A stretch of DNA of 10,693 nucleotides from an uncultured Clostridium sp. (GCA_902464345.1 CABQJA010000063.1:1-10693); one strand, 5' to 3'; shown: positions 1 to 6,938, counted from the first letter of the stretch. Notes: a model not told the origin generated them from the letters alone. Numbers and translations: made by a program.

Positions 1-536
1 TTCTTGATCTGCTCGGTACTCTTGAACAGGAAGCCTGCCTTACTTGCCTGAATCATACCCAGATCGTTGTGGCTGTCACCGCTGGCGATCGTCTGATATC
101 CGATTGACTGCAATGCCTTTACGGTTGTCAGCTTAGAGTTCTCGATCCGCATCTTAAATCCTGTAATCTCTCCGTCCGGTGCCACCTCCAGAGAATTACA
201 GAAGATGGTCGGCCAGCCAAGCTTCTTCATCAAAGGACCTGCAAACTGGGTAAAAGTATCACTGATAATGATCACCTGGGTAATGCTTCTTAATTCATCC
301 AAAAACTCTTTTGCCCCCGGAATCGGATCGATCTTCGCAATTGTCTCCTGAATCTCCTTCAATCCCAAACCGTGCTCTTTTAAGATTCCGATTCTCCAGT
401 TCATCAGCTTCTCATAATCCGGTTCATCTCTGGTCGTTCTCTTTAACTCTGGGATTCCGCTTGCCTCTGCAAATGCGATCCAGATCTCCGGAACCAATAC
501 ACCTTCTAAGTCTAAACATACGATATTCATATCCAT
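1..536 (-). CDS. thrH: ThrH-type phosphoserine phosphatase / homoserine phosphotransferase (partial, 5' end)
   Basis: This is a haloacid dehalogenase (HAD) superfamily protein. ThrH dephosphorylates phosphoserine and can pass the phosphoryl group to homoserine, linking serine and threonine synthesis in the cytosol. The window holds 178 codons from the start; the family is about 205 residues, so roughly 25 C-terminal residues lie beyond the left edge. Seen in the translation: HAD motif I as DLEGVL (D9, E11), the ThrH-like stretch TTRDEPDY (34-41), motif II IIISDTF (S92), a motif III lysine near K135/K140, and motif IV GDSHND (153-158). The D-x-E-G motif I and the following VPEIWIAFAE favour ThrH over classical SerB. 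The start at 536 is chosen because GGAGG (545-549) lies 8 bases upstream; the ATG at 530 in the same frame would have a 14-base spacer. It has its own promoter. Confidence 0.9.
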   Translation of the reverse strand, partial: MDMNIVCLDLEGVLVPEIWIAFAEASGIPELKRTTRDEPDYEKLMNWRIGILKEHGLGLKEIQETIAKIDPIPGAKEFLDELRSITQVIIISDTFTQFAGPLMKKLGWPTIFCNSLEVAPDGEITGFKMRIENSKLTTVKALQSIGYQTIASGDSHNDLGMIQASKAGFLFKSTEQIK

Positions 537-576
537 TTTTCATTCCTCCGCTGTTATTCTTTAAGTACATGCATTA

Positions 577-605
577 AGTATAACCCAGACTACCTCTGCC
601 CGCAA
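577..605 (-). promoter_or_regulatory. Probable promoter of thrH
   Basis: On the minus strand, TTGCGG (600-605) and TATACT (577-582) are separated by exactly 17 bases. The -10 matches consensus in 5 of 6 positions and the -35 in 3 of 6. The expected start near 570 would give a leader of about 35 bases carrying the GGAGG site. Confidence 0.5.
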
Positions 606-615
606 CCTATAAATC

Positions 616-657
616 CTTGAGTTTCCGCAGTTTTATCCACAACTACTGAAACTCAAG
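616..657. repeat. 10-bp perfect inverted repeat enclosing a DnaA-box match
   Basis: CTTGAGTTTC (616-625) is exactly complementary to GAAACTCAAG (648-657), with a 22-base interior. A few further pairs are possible inside the loop. No T-run follows on either strand, so it does not look like an intrinsic terminator. It sits just upstream of the thrH promoter and directly before the esterase remnant, so it may be an operator, a cruciform, or an end of an old insertion or deletion event. Confidence 0.6.
633..641 (+). promoter_or_regulatory. Perfect DnaA-box consensus match
   Basis: TTATCCACA matches the consensus DnaA box TTATNCACA in its high-affinity form. It is a single copy with no AT-rich unwinding element or dnaA/dnaN neighbours, so this is not an origin. 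It lies about 30 bp upstream of the thrH -35 and inside the loop of the inverted repeat. A lone box can act in gene regulation or DnaA titration, but a chance match is also possible. Confidence 0.35.
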
Positions 658-660
658 AAG

Positions 661-985
661 ACAGATATCATAATGGTCAGCATTGGCTATCCCAATGACT
701 ACGATTATCAAACGATCCGGGAACGCGACTTGGTAGACGCACCAGATGCTTATCTCCATTTTATCGTCGATAATCTGGTCCCATACCTGGAAGAAATCTA
801 CTCTGTGGACTCAGAAAACATGGCACTTACCGGACATTCTCTCGGCGGGTACTGGTCATATTATGCTCTATTTCACAGCGATACGATTGGAAAAAATACC
901 TTTCAGAATTATTATGTCGGAAGTCCTTCCATGTGGGCTTCTACCGATGGCACCACAATGACTGCCTACGAAGAAGAGTATTGCG
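661..985 (+). pseudogene. Remnant of a PF00756-type alpha/beta-hydrolase esterase
   Basis: The frame containing ATG 673 encodes about 105 residues resembling the middle of an esterase D / IroE-like alpha/beta hydrolase: SIGYPNDYD, then RERDL, then FIVDNLVPYLEEIYSVD, the nucleophile elbow GHSLGG, and YVGSPSMWAS followed by EEEY. Members are usually about 250-300 residues. The N-terminal strands before the IGYP stretch are missing, and so are the later catalytic Asp and His. After about base 985 the frame remains open to 1089, but the residues (CGVIILRF onward) no longer look like the family and read through the mgtE promoter. No convincing RBS lies before 673. I read this as a double-truncated, non-functional fragment; a short expressed peptide is unlikely but not excluded. 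Confidence 0.7.
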
Positions 986-1061
986 GAGTAATTATTCTAC
1001 GGTTCCACACAACTCACGATAAATCAGAATTCAATTTTACATTTTTTTTACACTTTTCTGG

Positions 1062-1090
1062 TTGTGAAATCAGCTGTTTTTTGCTATAAT
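1062..1090 (+). promoter_or_regulatory. Promoter of the mgtE leader
   Basis: TTGTGA (1062-1067) and a perfect TATAAT (1085-1090) are separated by 17 bases. Transcription would start near 1097, giving a leader of about 200 bases before mgtE. The promoter overlaps the end of the open frame that runs out of the esterase remnant. Confidence 0.7.
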
Positions 1091-1145
1091 CACTTCGGTT
1101 AAAAAAGAACCTTATCTTAATTTCTAATATCAGGAGGTGAGTTTT

Positions 1146-1235
1146 ATGGATAGTTGCGATTGTATAGGTCGAAGTCAGTTATGTGATGTACCAGCATATA
1201 ATAGAAGGATGCGGCTATTCATAAAACAGAACTAG
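1146..1235 (+). CDS. 29-codon upstream ORF (putative leader peptide of mgtE)
   Basis: This ORF begins ATG at 1146, ends TAG at 1233-1235, and has a near-ideal Shine-Dalgarno AGGAGGTGA (1132-1140) with GGAGG 8 bases from the start. The peptide begins MDSCDCIGRSQLCDVPAYN and ends in a basic stretch (RRMRLFIKQN). It has three cysteines and three aspartates near its N-terminus and no membrane segment. I do not recognise it as a named family. It lies entirely in the transcript leader between a consensus promoter and mgtE, and its last codons overlap two mutually exclusive hairpins, the layout expected of a translated attenuator or leader-peptide sensor. Ribosome-dependent Mg2+ sensing is known for other Mg2+ transporter leaders (mgtL in Salmonella). 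A role here is inference. Confidence 0.55.
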   Translation: MDSCDCIGRSQLCDVPAYNRRMRLFIKQN

Positions 1236-1246
1236 CCACATTCTGT
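1210..1246 (+). promoter_or_regulatory. Mutually exclusive leader hairpins over the uORF stop codon
   Basis: GGCTA (1213-1217) can pair with TAGCC (1233-1237), extended by two more pairs beyond a mismatch. ACAGAA (1226-1231) can pair with TTCTGT (1241-1246) around a 9-base loop. The second hairpin opens the first because its 5' arm and loop cover that hairpin's loop and 3' arm. The uORF stop codon lies in the TAGCC arm, so a ribosome finishing the leader peptide would occlude both. The pairing is visible in sequence; the switching role is inferred. Confidence 0.4.
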
Positions 1247-1255
1247 CTTGTTATG

Positions 1256-1284
1256 CTCCGGCATCACACCGGAACGTTCCGGAG
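1256..1284 (+). promoter_or_regulatory. GC-rich palindromic element just upstream of the mgtE RBS
   Basis: A perfect 14-base palindrome CCGGAACGTTCCGG (1269-1282) sits 4 bases before the mgtE Shine-Dalgarno. Its left arm can instead pair with TCCGG (1257-1261) to form TCCGG-CATCACA-CCGGA, or the outer CTCCGG (1256-1261) can pair with CCGGAG (1279-1284). At least three competing folds are therefore possible next to the RBS. No U-run follows, so control of translation initiation is more likely than termination. A DNA-binding operator is the alternative. Confidence 0.45.
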
Positions 1285-1298
1285 ATAAGGAGGCAGAA

Positions 1299-2696
1299 AT
1301 GAAAAAAGAAGTCACAACCAGAACCGATTATACAAATGAACTGATCAAAATCATCCACACTACCAAAAACGATACCAGTCTGTTGAAAAGACTGTCCGAT
1401 TATCATGAGCGTGATATTGCAGAGGCGATCACCCGGCTTACAGAGAACGAGCGCAAGCACCTTTACCGGGTTCTTGGTGTCCAGCGGGTGGCAGAAGTCT
1501 TCTCCTACCTGGATGATGTCGAGATCTATCTGGAGGAACTGCCGGTAGAGCGTGCTGCCAAGGTCGTTTCCTACATGGATGCGGATGATGCTCTGGACGT
1601 TCTGGATTATCTTCCGGATGAAAAGAAACAGGAGATTGTCAAGCTACTGGATGAAGATGCCCAGAAGGATGTTCGGAAGCTGCTTTCTTACGATGAGGAT
1701 GAAATCGGAAGCTGTATGACGAACAACTTTGTCTGTATTCCGGATACGCTTACCATCCGTGCAGCCATGAGTGCGCTGGTAAAACAGGCCGGTGAACATG
1801 ATAATATTTCCACGATCTATGTCATGGATCAGGACGGGAAATTCTCCGGTGCGATCGACTTAAAGGATCTGATCATTGCCCGCGAGAATGATAATCTCCG
1901 GGATATCATCAGTAGTTCTTATCCATATGTATTGGAACATGAGAAGATCGATGTCTGTATCGAAAAGATTGCAGATTATGAAGAAGATTCCCTGCCGGTC
2001 CTGACCGAAGACGGCCGGATTGCCGGTATTCTGACTGCGACCGACATTGTAGAGCTGGTCGATGATGCTATGGGTGATGACTATGCAAAGCTGGCAGGTC
2101 TGACTTCTGAGGATGACCTGAAGGAGTCCACGCTGACCAGTATGAAGAAACGTCTGCCATGGCTGATCATTCTGTTATTCCTTGGAATGGCAGTTTCTTC
2201 TGTGGTCGGCATCTTTGAATCTGTAGTTGCCGTTCTTCCGATCGTGATCTGCTTCCAGTCTCTGGTCCTCGATATGGCAGGAAACGTCGGAACCCAGTCA
2301 CTGGCTGTTACCATCCGGGTTCTCATGGACGAGTCCCTGACTGCCCGTAAGAAGCTGGCACTGCTCTGGAAGGAAGTGAAAATTGGATTCTTAAACGGTG
2401 CAAGCCTTGGCATCATGGCTTTAGTATTCCTTGGCATTTATATCCACCTGTTTAAGGGCTATGCATGGATGCCGGCTTTCCTGATCTCCGGCTGTGTCGG
2501 TGTATCACTGATCGTTGCAATGGTGATCTCCAGCATGATCGGAACCGTGATCCCGATGTTCTTCCACAAGATCCATATTGATCCGGCGGTTGCTTCCGGA
2601 CCACTCATTACAACGGTCAATGACCTAGTTGCAGTTGTCACCTACTATGGATTGGCAATGGTATTTCTGGTTAATATTTTCCGGATTGCCGGTTGA
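1299..2696 (+). CDS. mgtE: Magnesium transporter MgtE
   Basis: MgtE is a homodimeric inner-membrane Mg2+ channel gated by cytosolic Mg2+ bound in its N and CBS domains. The 465-residue product has the full architecture: an acidic helical N domain (about 20-130; YLEELPVERAAKVVSYM), paired CBS domains (about 138-198 and 200-262; start GSCMT, later LPVLTEDGRIAGILTATDI), a connecting helix, and five membrane segments from about 285 to the end. The family signature DMAGNVGTQS begins at D325, and D442 in ITTVNDLVAV corresponds to the pore aspartate of TM5. The start at 1299 is preferred over an in-frame ATG at 1248 because AAGGAGG (1287-1293) lies 5 bases before it and the 17 extra residues come from the palindromic leader. 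Length is normal. Expression is probably controlled through the long leader; I saw no M-box consensus. Confidence 0.95.
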   Translation: MKKEVTTRTDYTNELIKIIHTTKNDTSLLKRLSDYHERDIAEAITRLTENERKHLYRVLGVQRVAEVFSYLDDVEIYLEELPVERAAKVVSYMDADDALDVLDYLPDEKKQEIVKLLDEDAQKDVRKLLSYDEDEIGSCMTNNFVCIPDTLTIRAAMSALVKQAGEHDNISTIYVMDQDGKFSGAIDLKDLIIARENDNLRDIISSSYPYVLEHEKIDVCIEKIADYEEDSLPVLTEDGRIAGILTATDIVELVDDAMGDDYAKLAGLTSEDDLKESTLTSMKKRLPWLIILLFLGMAVSSVVGIFESVVAVLPIVICFQSLVLDMAGNVGTQSLAVTIRVLMDESLTARKKLALLWKEVKIGFLNGASLGIMALVFLGIYIHLFKGYAWMPAFLISGCVGVSLIVAMVISSMIGTVIPMFFHKIHIDPAVASGPLITTVNDLVAVVTYYGLAMVFLVNIFRIAG

Positions 2697-2701
2697 TTTC
2701 G

Positions 2702-2721
2702 CCGGGAGCCATTACTCCCGG
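2702..2721. terminator. Shared convergent hairpin between mgtE and the ABC permease gene
   Basis: CCGGGAG (2702-2708) and CTCCCGG (2715-2721) form a perfect 7-bp GC-rich stem with a 6-base loop. On the + strand it begins 6 bases after the mgtE stop and is followed by TTCTTC, a weak U-tract. The permease stop codon (2712-2714, minus) lies inside the loop, so the stem overlaps the end of that gene. It probably terminates mgtE; on the minus strand the tail GCGAAATC is not U-rich. Confidence 0.5.
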
Positions 2722-5441
2722 TTCTTCAGTACCTCCGCAGGAATCATTTTCCGGATTCTTCGGACAAGCAGATGATTGATGATGAAGTACAGGATAAACA
2801 CCAATGCGAATATTCCCAGATAAATCCATACAGAGAAGGATTTATCAACACCGCAGGCTACATTTGGTGTAAATGCCGGTCCATAAATGGCATCCATGAT
2901 TATTTTTCCGAGAGGAACCGAGAGCAATGCTCCAACGGCAATCACATAGAAGTTACCGTCTAGGTACATCTTCTTCAGCTCCTTATCCCGATATCCGAAT
3001 ATCTTAATCAGTGAAATACTGAATGCGGAACGATCGATCATCACCTTCATCATCAGATACAGTACAATCGCAAATATGATAACAGACACCGTCCCCAATG
3101 TAATGATCATTCCCTGCATCTGGTTTACAAAGATACCGGCTGCTTTCTCCACATCCGCTTTTGTTATTGTGGAATATAACCGTCCGGATTCGATTCCAAG
3201 GTCGTGATCAGAGAACACCACATTATAATAATCATCCGGCTCTCCGAAAAGCTCCAATGCCTTATCATATGGCATAAATACCATGAAGGACGGGGAATAC
3301 TGCGTAATGTCATATATCTCAAATGCATATAACTTATCTGCTTCTTCATCCTTTAAGGTAATCACATCTCCAACCTTCAGACCATATTTGTAGGCAATGG
3401 CTGAACTGATCACCACCTGACTGGAGGTATCCTTCAGATTCACATCAAAGAACGGATTATCTTCTGTAATTCCAAGGACTGTCACATCAAAGGTATAACC
3501 GTAAATGGACTTTTTCATTGTCTTCGCATATGCCTTATACCCCCCTTCCGGCACCTCCTCTGACGGATATTTATAGGTATACATATACTCGTATTTTGTA
3601 TCCTGCGGATACTGTACGCGCACAGTATCGCAGTACACAAATATTTCCATTGCCATGATTGCGATCAACAGACTGACAAACATTCCAAACACAACCGTAA
3701 ATGCCGTTCTTCTCTCCCGGATGATCTGACGCAGTTTGAATAACCGCATGAACTTCATATGCTTTAACTTAAAATCATTTCCCTTACTTACCTTCTGCTC
3801 GTTCTTGATCAGAGTCAGCACCGGCTTTGACAGTCGTTTATTGATAACCAGACTGGTTACGATCCAACAGATCAACGGTGGTGCTATCACTCCGTAAATC
3901 AACAGATATGGCATTATTATTACATTCAGATCCGGCAAAGAATAGTAATTATAACAATCCTGCATCTGTACCCTTACGCCGACTTTACTGTACCCGACCA
4001 GGGTACCGATCACACCGGAAACCGCAGCAATGACGGTCGGCAGCATTACATAATGGTTCATCAGGTCCCGCTTCTTTACCCCCAATGCGTATAATGCACC
4101 GATGACGGAACTCTCACGGTCAATGGAATGTACCACGAATACAGATAATACATAGGAAATCAAAACCAGAATAATACAACCCGCAATGGTTCCGACGCTC
4201 CGGTACAGCTCCTGATCTCCGGATGCTGCCTGAATCCTTGCGTTATCTCCTGCTTTTACAAAGGTCATCAGATTCCCGGCATCTGCGTCAAAGATTTCAT
4301 CAATAATGTCATCGGTTTCATCCTTTAAGTCCTTCACGCCATCCTGCAGTTCCTCTGCACCATCTGCTGCTTCCGCAACTCCGTCCGTATACTCGTCAAC
4401 TCCATCGGCAAAGGATTTCAATTCTTTTAATTCCAGCAGCAGATTCTTCATGGACATCCGTACCAGTGCGCTGCTCTGGGCCGGGATCTGTGCCTCCAAA
4501 ACCTGTTCAAAATTCTCTCTGGTCAGAGTCGGGATTCCATAGCTTCCCAATGCCTTATTGGCTTCTGACAGGTAAGAATCCAGAATCGTATCGGCTCCAT
4601 CCCGTAAGGCTCCGTTATTATCACTTAATTCTTTTAATCCATCCTTTAATTCCTCTGCACCATCTACCAGCTCCTGAATACCGTCACGAAGCTCATCCTC
4701 TCTGCCCAGTGTCCGGTCCCAGTATTCCTGAAAATATGCATCCTGTACATCGTCCGCTGAAAATTCCAACTCCTTTAATTCATCTTTTAACTCGTCATCT
4801 GTCATCCTGTCATTTAAGAGATATGCATAATAATATTCTTCAGATTTCGCGCTCTTTCCTTCCTTACGCATTGCCTGATAGGTATCTGCTGTCACAAATG
4901 CAAGCCCAAAATTCTGGCTGTCACACCCGGTATCTCCCAGTGTTTTTAAGGTGCAATCATAATCCGGCACAGTACCGATTCCGACTACCCGAAAAACATG
5001 TCCACCGATCTCGATCTTATCTCCGATCTGAATCCCATTAATCTCTGCATAGCGCCGCTCCAGTACCACCTCATCCTCTGCTGCTGCCGGGCTGCCTTCT
5101 TTCAGAGTAATCTGATTGATTTCCTCCCGGTTTTCAAACAACCGCAGTGTCTTGGATTCTTCTACGGTATAATCCAGAAAAAACATTTTCTCCAGTGTAA
5201 TACCCCGGGCTCTCAGATCTTCCTCTTCGCTCTCCTTCATCGGCACGAACAGGGAAAACTCACCATCCTCTGCATGAGCATCTGCATCTGCCTTTAAGCT
5301 TCCCCGGATAATTGTTTCTGCTGCTCCCAGCATGCTGATGACCAGATACATACTTAAGATGATCAGAAATCCAAGTGCCAGATACCGGGCAATATTTGTC
5401 TTAAAATCACGTAAAATTCTTTTTCGTAATACTTTCTGCAT
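2712..5441 (-). CDS. ABC transporter permease, FtsX family, with LxxG heptad repeats
   Basis: The 909-residue membrane protein partners the ATPase encoded one base upstream. TM1 (about 20-40) is followed by a large extracytoplasmic domain (about 45-410). A first FtsX core has segments near 415-440, 465-485 and 510-533. After a cytoplasmic linker come TM5 (about 580-602), a second extracytoplasmic domain (605-775), and a second FtsX core (about 778-800, 828-850, 870-890) ending in the typical PAEVLKNRE. Two blocks of seven-residue repeats carry LxxG or xxDG steps: DG at 253, 260, 267, 281 (274 is DN) and at 346, 353, 360, 367. These predict coiled-coil arms like those of YhgE/Pip-type proteins. 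GGAGG (5451-5455) lies 9 bases before the ATG, inside the ATPase gene. Substrate is unknown; peptide, lipid or drug export are possibilities. Confidence 0.9.
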   Translation of the reverse strand: MQKVLRKRILRDFKTNIARYLALGFLIILSMYLVISMLGAAETIIRGSLKADADAHAEDGEFSLFVPMKESEEEDLRARGITLEKMFFLDYTVEESKTLRLFENREEINQITLKEGSPAAAEDEVVLERRYAEINGIQIGDKIEIGGHVFRVVGIGTVPDYDCTLKTLGDTGCDSQNFGLAFVTADTYQAMRKEGKSAKSEEYYYAYLLNDRMTDDELKDELKELEFSADDVQDAYFQEYWDRTLGREDELRDGIQELVDGAEELKDGLKELSDNNGALRDGADTILDSYLSEANKALGSYGIPTLTRENFEQVLEAQIPAQSSALVRMSMKNLLLELKELKSFADGVDEYTDGVAEAADGAEELQDGVKDLKDETDDIIDEIFDADAGNLMTFVKAGDNARIQAASGDQELYRSVGTIAGCIILVLISYVLSVFVVHSIDRESSVIGALYALGVKKRDLMNHYVMLPTVIAAVSGVIGTLVGYSKVGVRVQMQDCYNYYSLPDLNVIIMPYLLIYGVIAPPLICWIVTSLVINKRLSKPVLTLIKNEQKVSKGNDFKLKHMKFMRLFKLRQIIRERRTAFTVVFGMFVSLLIAIMAMEIFVYCDTVRVQYPQDTKYEYMYTYKYPSEEVPEGGYKAYAKTMKKSIYGYTFDVTVLGITEDNPFFDVNLKDTSSQVVISSAIAYKYGLKVGDVITLKDEEADKLYAFEIYDITQYSPSFMVFMPYDKALELFGEPDDYYNVVFSDHDLGIESGRLYSTITKADVEKAAGIFVNQMQGMIITLGTVSVIIFAIVLYLMMKVMIDRSAFSISLIKIFGYRDKELKKMYLDGNFYVIAVGALLSVPLGKIIMDAIYGPAFTPNVACGVDKSFSVWIYLGIFALVFILYFIINHLLVRRIRKMIPAEVLKNRE

Positions 5442-5442
5442 T

Positions 5443-6144
5443 TTATAAATCCTCCAATTCTGCTGCCGGTACCTTCGTCTCGTTACGGTAATTTTTCCGG
5501 ATCAGACCATCCTTTAAGATAATAACCTGATCTACCATATCTTTGATCGCATTATTATGTGTAACGATCAGCATGGTCGTACCATACTGCGCATTGATCT
5601 TTTCGAGCAGAACGAGAATATCTCTGGAGGTCTTGGAATCCAGTGCTCCGGTCGGCTCATCGCAGAGCAACAGCTTCGGATTCTTGATCAGTGCTCTGGC
5701 AATCGCACATCGCTGCTGCTGTCCACCGGATAACTGCGCCGGGAACTTGTTCTGATGCTCTGTCAGTCCCAGAATATCCAGCAGCTCATCCATATTTAAC
5801 GGATTTTCTGTCAGATATTCACATACCTGTATATTCTCCCGCACTGTCAGATTCGGAACCAGATTGTAGAACTGGAAGATAAATCCCAGATAATCCCGCC
5901 GGTAATCGGAAAGCTCCTCCGGTTTCAATCCGACCATTTCTTTTCCATCCACCTGAATGGACCCGGAATCTACCACGTCCAGACCACCGATGCAATTAAG
6001 CAGAGTTGACTTTCCTGATCCACTGGTTCCCTGTATTACACACATACTCCCCTGATCAACGCCGACTGTAATCCCTTTCAATACCTGAATAAAGCTACCA
6101 CCTTCGCCGTAACTCTTCTTAACATCTGACACCTGAACATACAT
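5443..6144 (-). CDS. ABC transporter ATP-binding protein (MacB/LolD-type)
   Basis: This 233-residue cytosolic ATPase powers the adjacent FtsX-type permease. All motifs are intact: Walker A GTSGSGKST (39-47), Q-loop Q91 in FIFQFYN, signature LSGGQQQ (138-144), Walker B LLLCDEP (158-164) with catalytic E163, D-loop GALD, and H-loop H196 in VTHN. The sequence type (short, FQFYNLVPNLTVRENI) fits the MacB/LolD branch that pairs with FtsX-fold permeases in export or mechanotransmission rather than classical import. AGGAGG with GGAGG at 6153-6157 lies 8 bases before the start. The stop is separated from the permease start by one base, so the two are translationally coupled. The promoter region contains a copy of the 17-bp operator also found before tetR. 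Confidence 0.95.
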   Translation of the reverse strand: MYVQVSDVKKSYGEGGSFIQVLKGITVGVDQGSMCVIQGTSGSGKSTLLNCIGGLDVVDSGSIQVDGKEMVGLKPEELSDYRRDYLGFIFQFYNLVPNLTVRENIQVCEYLTENPLNMDELLDILGLTEHQNKFPAQLSGGQQQRCAIARALIKNPKLLLCDEPTGALDSKTSRDILVLLEKINAQYGTTMLIVTHNNAIKDMVDQVIILKDGLIRKNYRNETKVPAAELEDL

Positions 6145-6186
6145 GATTCTTTCCTCCTGTTTTATAATTCTTTTGTTTTTTGCGTA

Positions 6187-6216
6187 AACATAACACTGTT
6201 ATGTTCTGTTATGTAA
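6187..6216 (-). promoter_or_regulatory. Promoter of the ABC operon overlapping a TetR operator
   Basis: On the minus strand TTACAT (6211-6216) and TATGTT (6187-6192) are 18 bases apart, each a moderate consensus match. The near-perfect palindrome AACATAACACTGTTATGTT (6187-6205) covers the -10 and most of the spacer, and a further half-site TGTTATGT occurs at 6207-6214, ten bases along. Repressor bound here would block polymerase. The palindrome is clear; the promoter hexamers are less certain. Confidence 0.65.
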
Positions 6217-6220
6217 TTTA

Positions 6221-6245
6221 GCTATGCCCGATTGCCGGACATAGC
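6221..6245 (-). terminator. Hairpin downstream of tetR, possible terminator
   Basis: GCTATG (6221-6226) pairs with CATAGC (6240-6245), continued after one mismatch by CCG (6228-6230) with CGG (6236-6238) around a 5-base loop. It lies 27 bases past the tetR stop and just before the ABC promoter, a sensible place for a terminator insulating the two units. The minus-strand tail TAAATTACAT is only weakly U-rich, so termination is not assured. Confidence 0.4.
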
Positions 6246-6271
6246 CTGGTTCTTCCTTTTTAAATCAATTT

Positions 6272-6892
6272 TTACTTTCTACGAAATAATGCTTCCCACC
6301 CGGCCAACAGATAATCCAGCACCTGATCCATATGCTTGAGTGCCTTTTCTTCATTCCGCTCGTGAAGCAGTATATGCACATAGGCATCCAGCTCGATATG
6401 GATCACCCAATGCAGAATGTAATCATCCGGCGGCTGTACCCCCAGCTGCCTCGCCTGCTCCTGTGCCAATGCACGCTGCCCGTTTTCAAACAGATCCACA
6501 ATCTCATCCAGACAATTCTCATACCGGGATCCCTGACTGTTCGTCAAAAGCATCTGACAGATATCATAATTCTTATATAATACATGAAGAATCTGCTCGG
6601 TTGCATTATGATCATCATGCATATTATCCTCATCCGCTCCCGGAAGATTCTGCAGCATCATCAACTCCTGCCGCACATGCTGCTCTGCCATTGCCCGTAC
6701 CTGATCTAAGGTCGGCTGCACGATGGCCGAGAACAAATCCTCTTTATCCTGAAAGAAAAAGTACAAGGCTCCGGTCGTCACACCTGCCTTCTTACAGATG
6801 CTGCGCAGGGAGGCCTTCTGATAACCCTTTTCCAAAAACTCCTCTCTTGCACACACGAGGAGACGTTCCTTTGTCTCATGATCGTTCTTCAT
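6272..6892 (-). CDS. TetR/AcrR family transcriptional regulator
   Basis: This 206-residue DNA-binding repressor has the TetR N-terminal helix-turn-helix: TKERLLVCAREEFLEKGYQ (7-25), then SLRSICKKAGVTTGALYFFF (28-47) and KEDLF. The C-terminal two-thirds is helical and would bind a ligand and dimerise; its family is not specific enough to name the inducer. The ATG at 6892 has GAGG (6900-6903) 7 bases upstream. The gene is transcribed in the same direction as the ABC pair and lies just before it. Operators of the same 17-bp sequence lie in both promoters, so it most likely represses itself and the transporter and is released by a substrate of the transporter. That role is inferred from the shared sites. 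Confidence 0.93.
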   Translation of the reverse strand: MKNDHETKERLLVCAREEFLEKGYQKASLRSICKKAGVTTGALYFFFQDKEDLFSAIVQPTLDQVRAMAEQHVRQELMMLQNLPGADEDNMHDDHNATEQILHVLYKNYDICQMLLTNSQGSRYENCLDEIVDLFENGQRALAQEQARQLGVQPPDDYILHWVIHIELDAYVHILLHERNEEKALKHMDQVLDYLLAGWEALFRRK

Positions 6893-6921
6893 ATTTCTAC
6901 CTCAATCTATCTATCGCTTCT

Positions 6922-6938
6922 ACATAACACCGTTATGG
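6922..6938. promoter_or_regulatory. TetR operator copy over the tetR -10 and start site
   Basis: ACATAACACCGTTATGG aligns without gaps to the copy at 6188-6204 (ACATAACACTGTTATGT), differing at two positions. Its core CATAAC-N3-GTTATG is a perfect inverted repeat. Its position would block initiation at tetR. Confidence 0.65.

Noticed and set aside
633..641. Replication origin
   Set aside because: There is only one DnaA box, with no box cluster, AT-rich unwinding element, or dnaA, dnaN or parA-type neighbour.
673..1089. Functional 138-residue hydrolase gene
   Set aside because: Both ends of the fold are missing, there is no RBS, and the last ~33 codons are unrelated sequence that runs through the mgtE promoter.
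1248..1298. Upstream in-frame ATG that would add 17 residues to MgtE
   Set aside because: It has no Shine-Dalgarno and would translate the palindromic leader, whereas ATG 1299 has AAGGAGG 5 bases upstream and a normal MgtE N-terminus.
1097..1298. M-box (ykoK) Mg2+ riboswitch before mgtE
   Set aside because: The conserved M-box segments I know (such as AGGTGAGGCTCCT and the GCCCAG runs) are not present. A covariance search would confirm this.
4306..5297. Long + strand open frames opposite the ABC permease gene
   Set aside because: They are antisense to a well-supported membrane protein, have low-complexity or Leu/His/Pro-rich translations and no RBS.
6340..6927. 195-codon + strand open frame opposite tetR
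   Set aside because: It lies antisense to a clear TetR gene; its His/Ser/Pro-rich translation resembles no protein family and it lacks an RBS.
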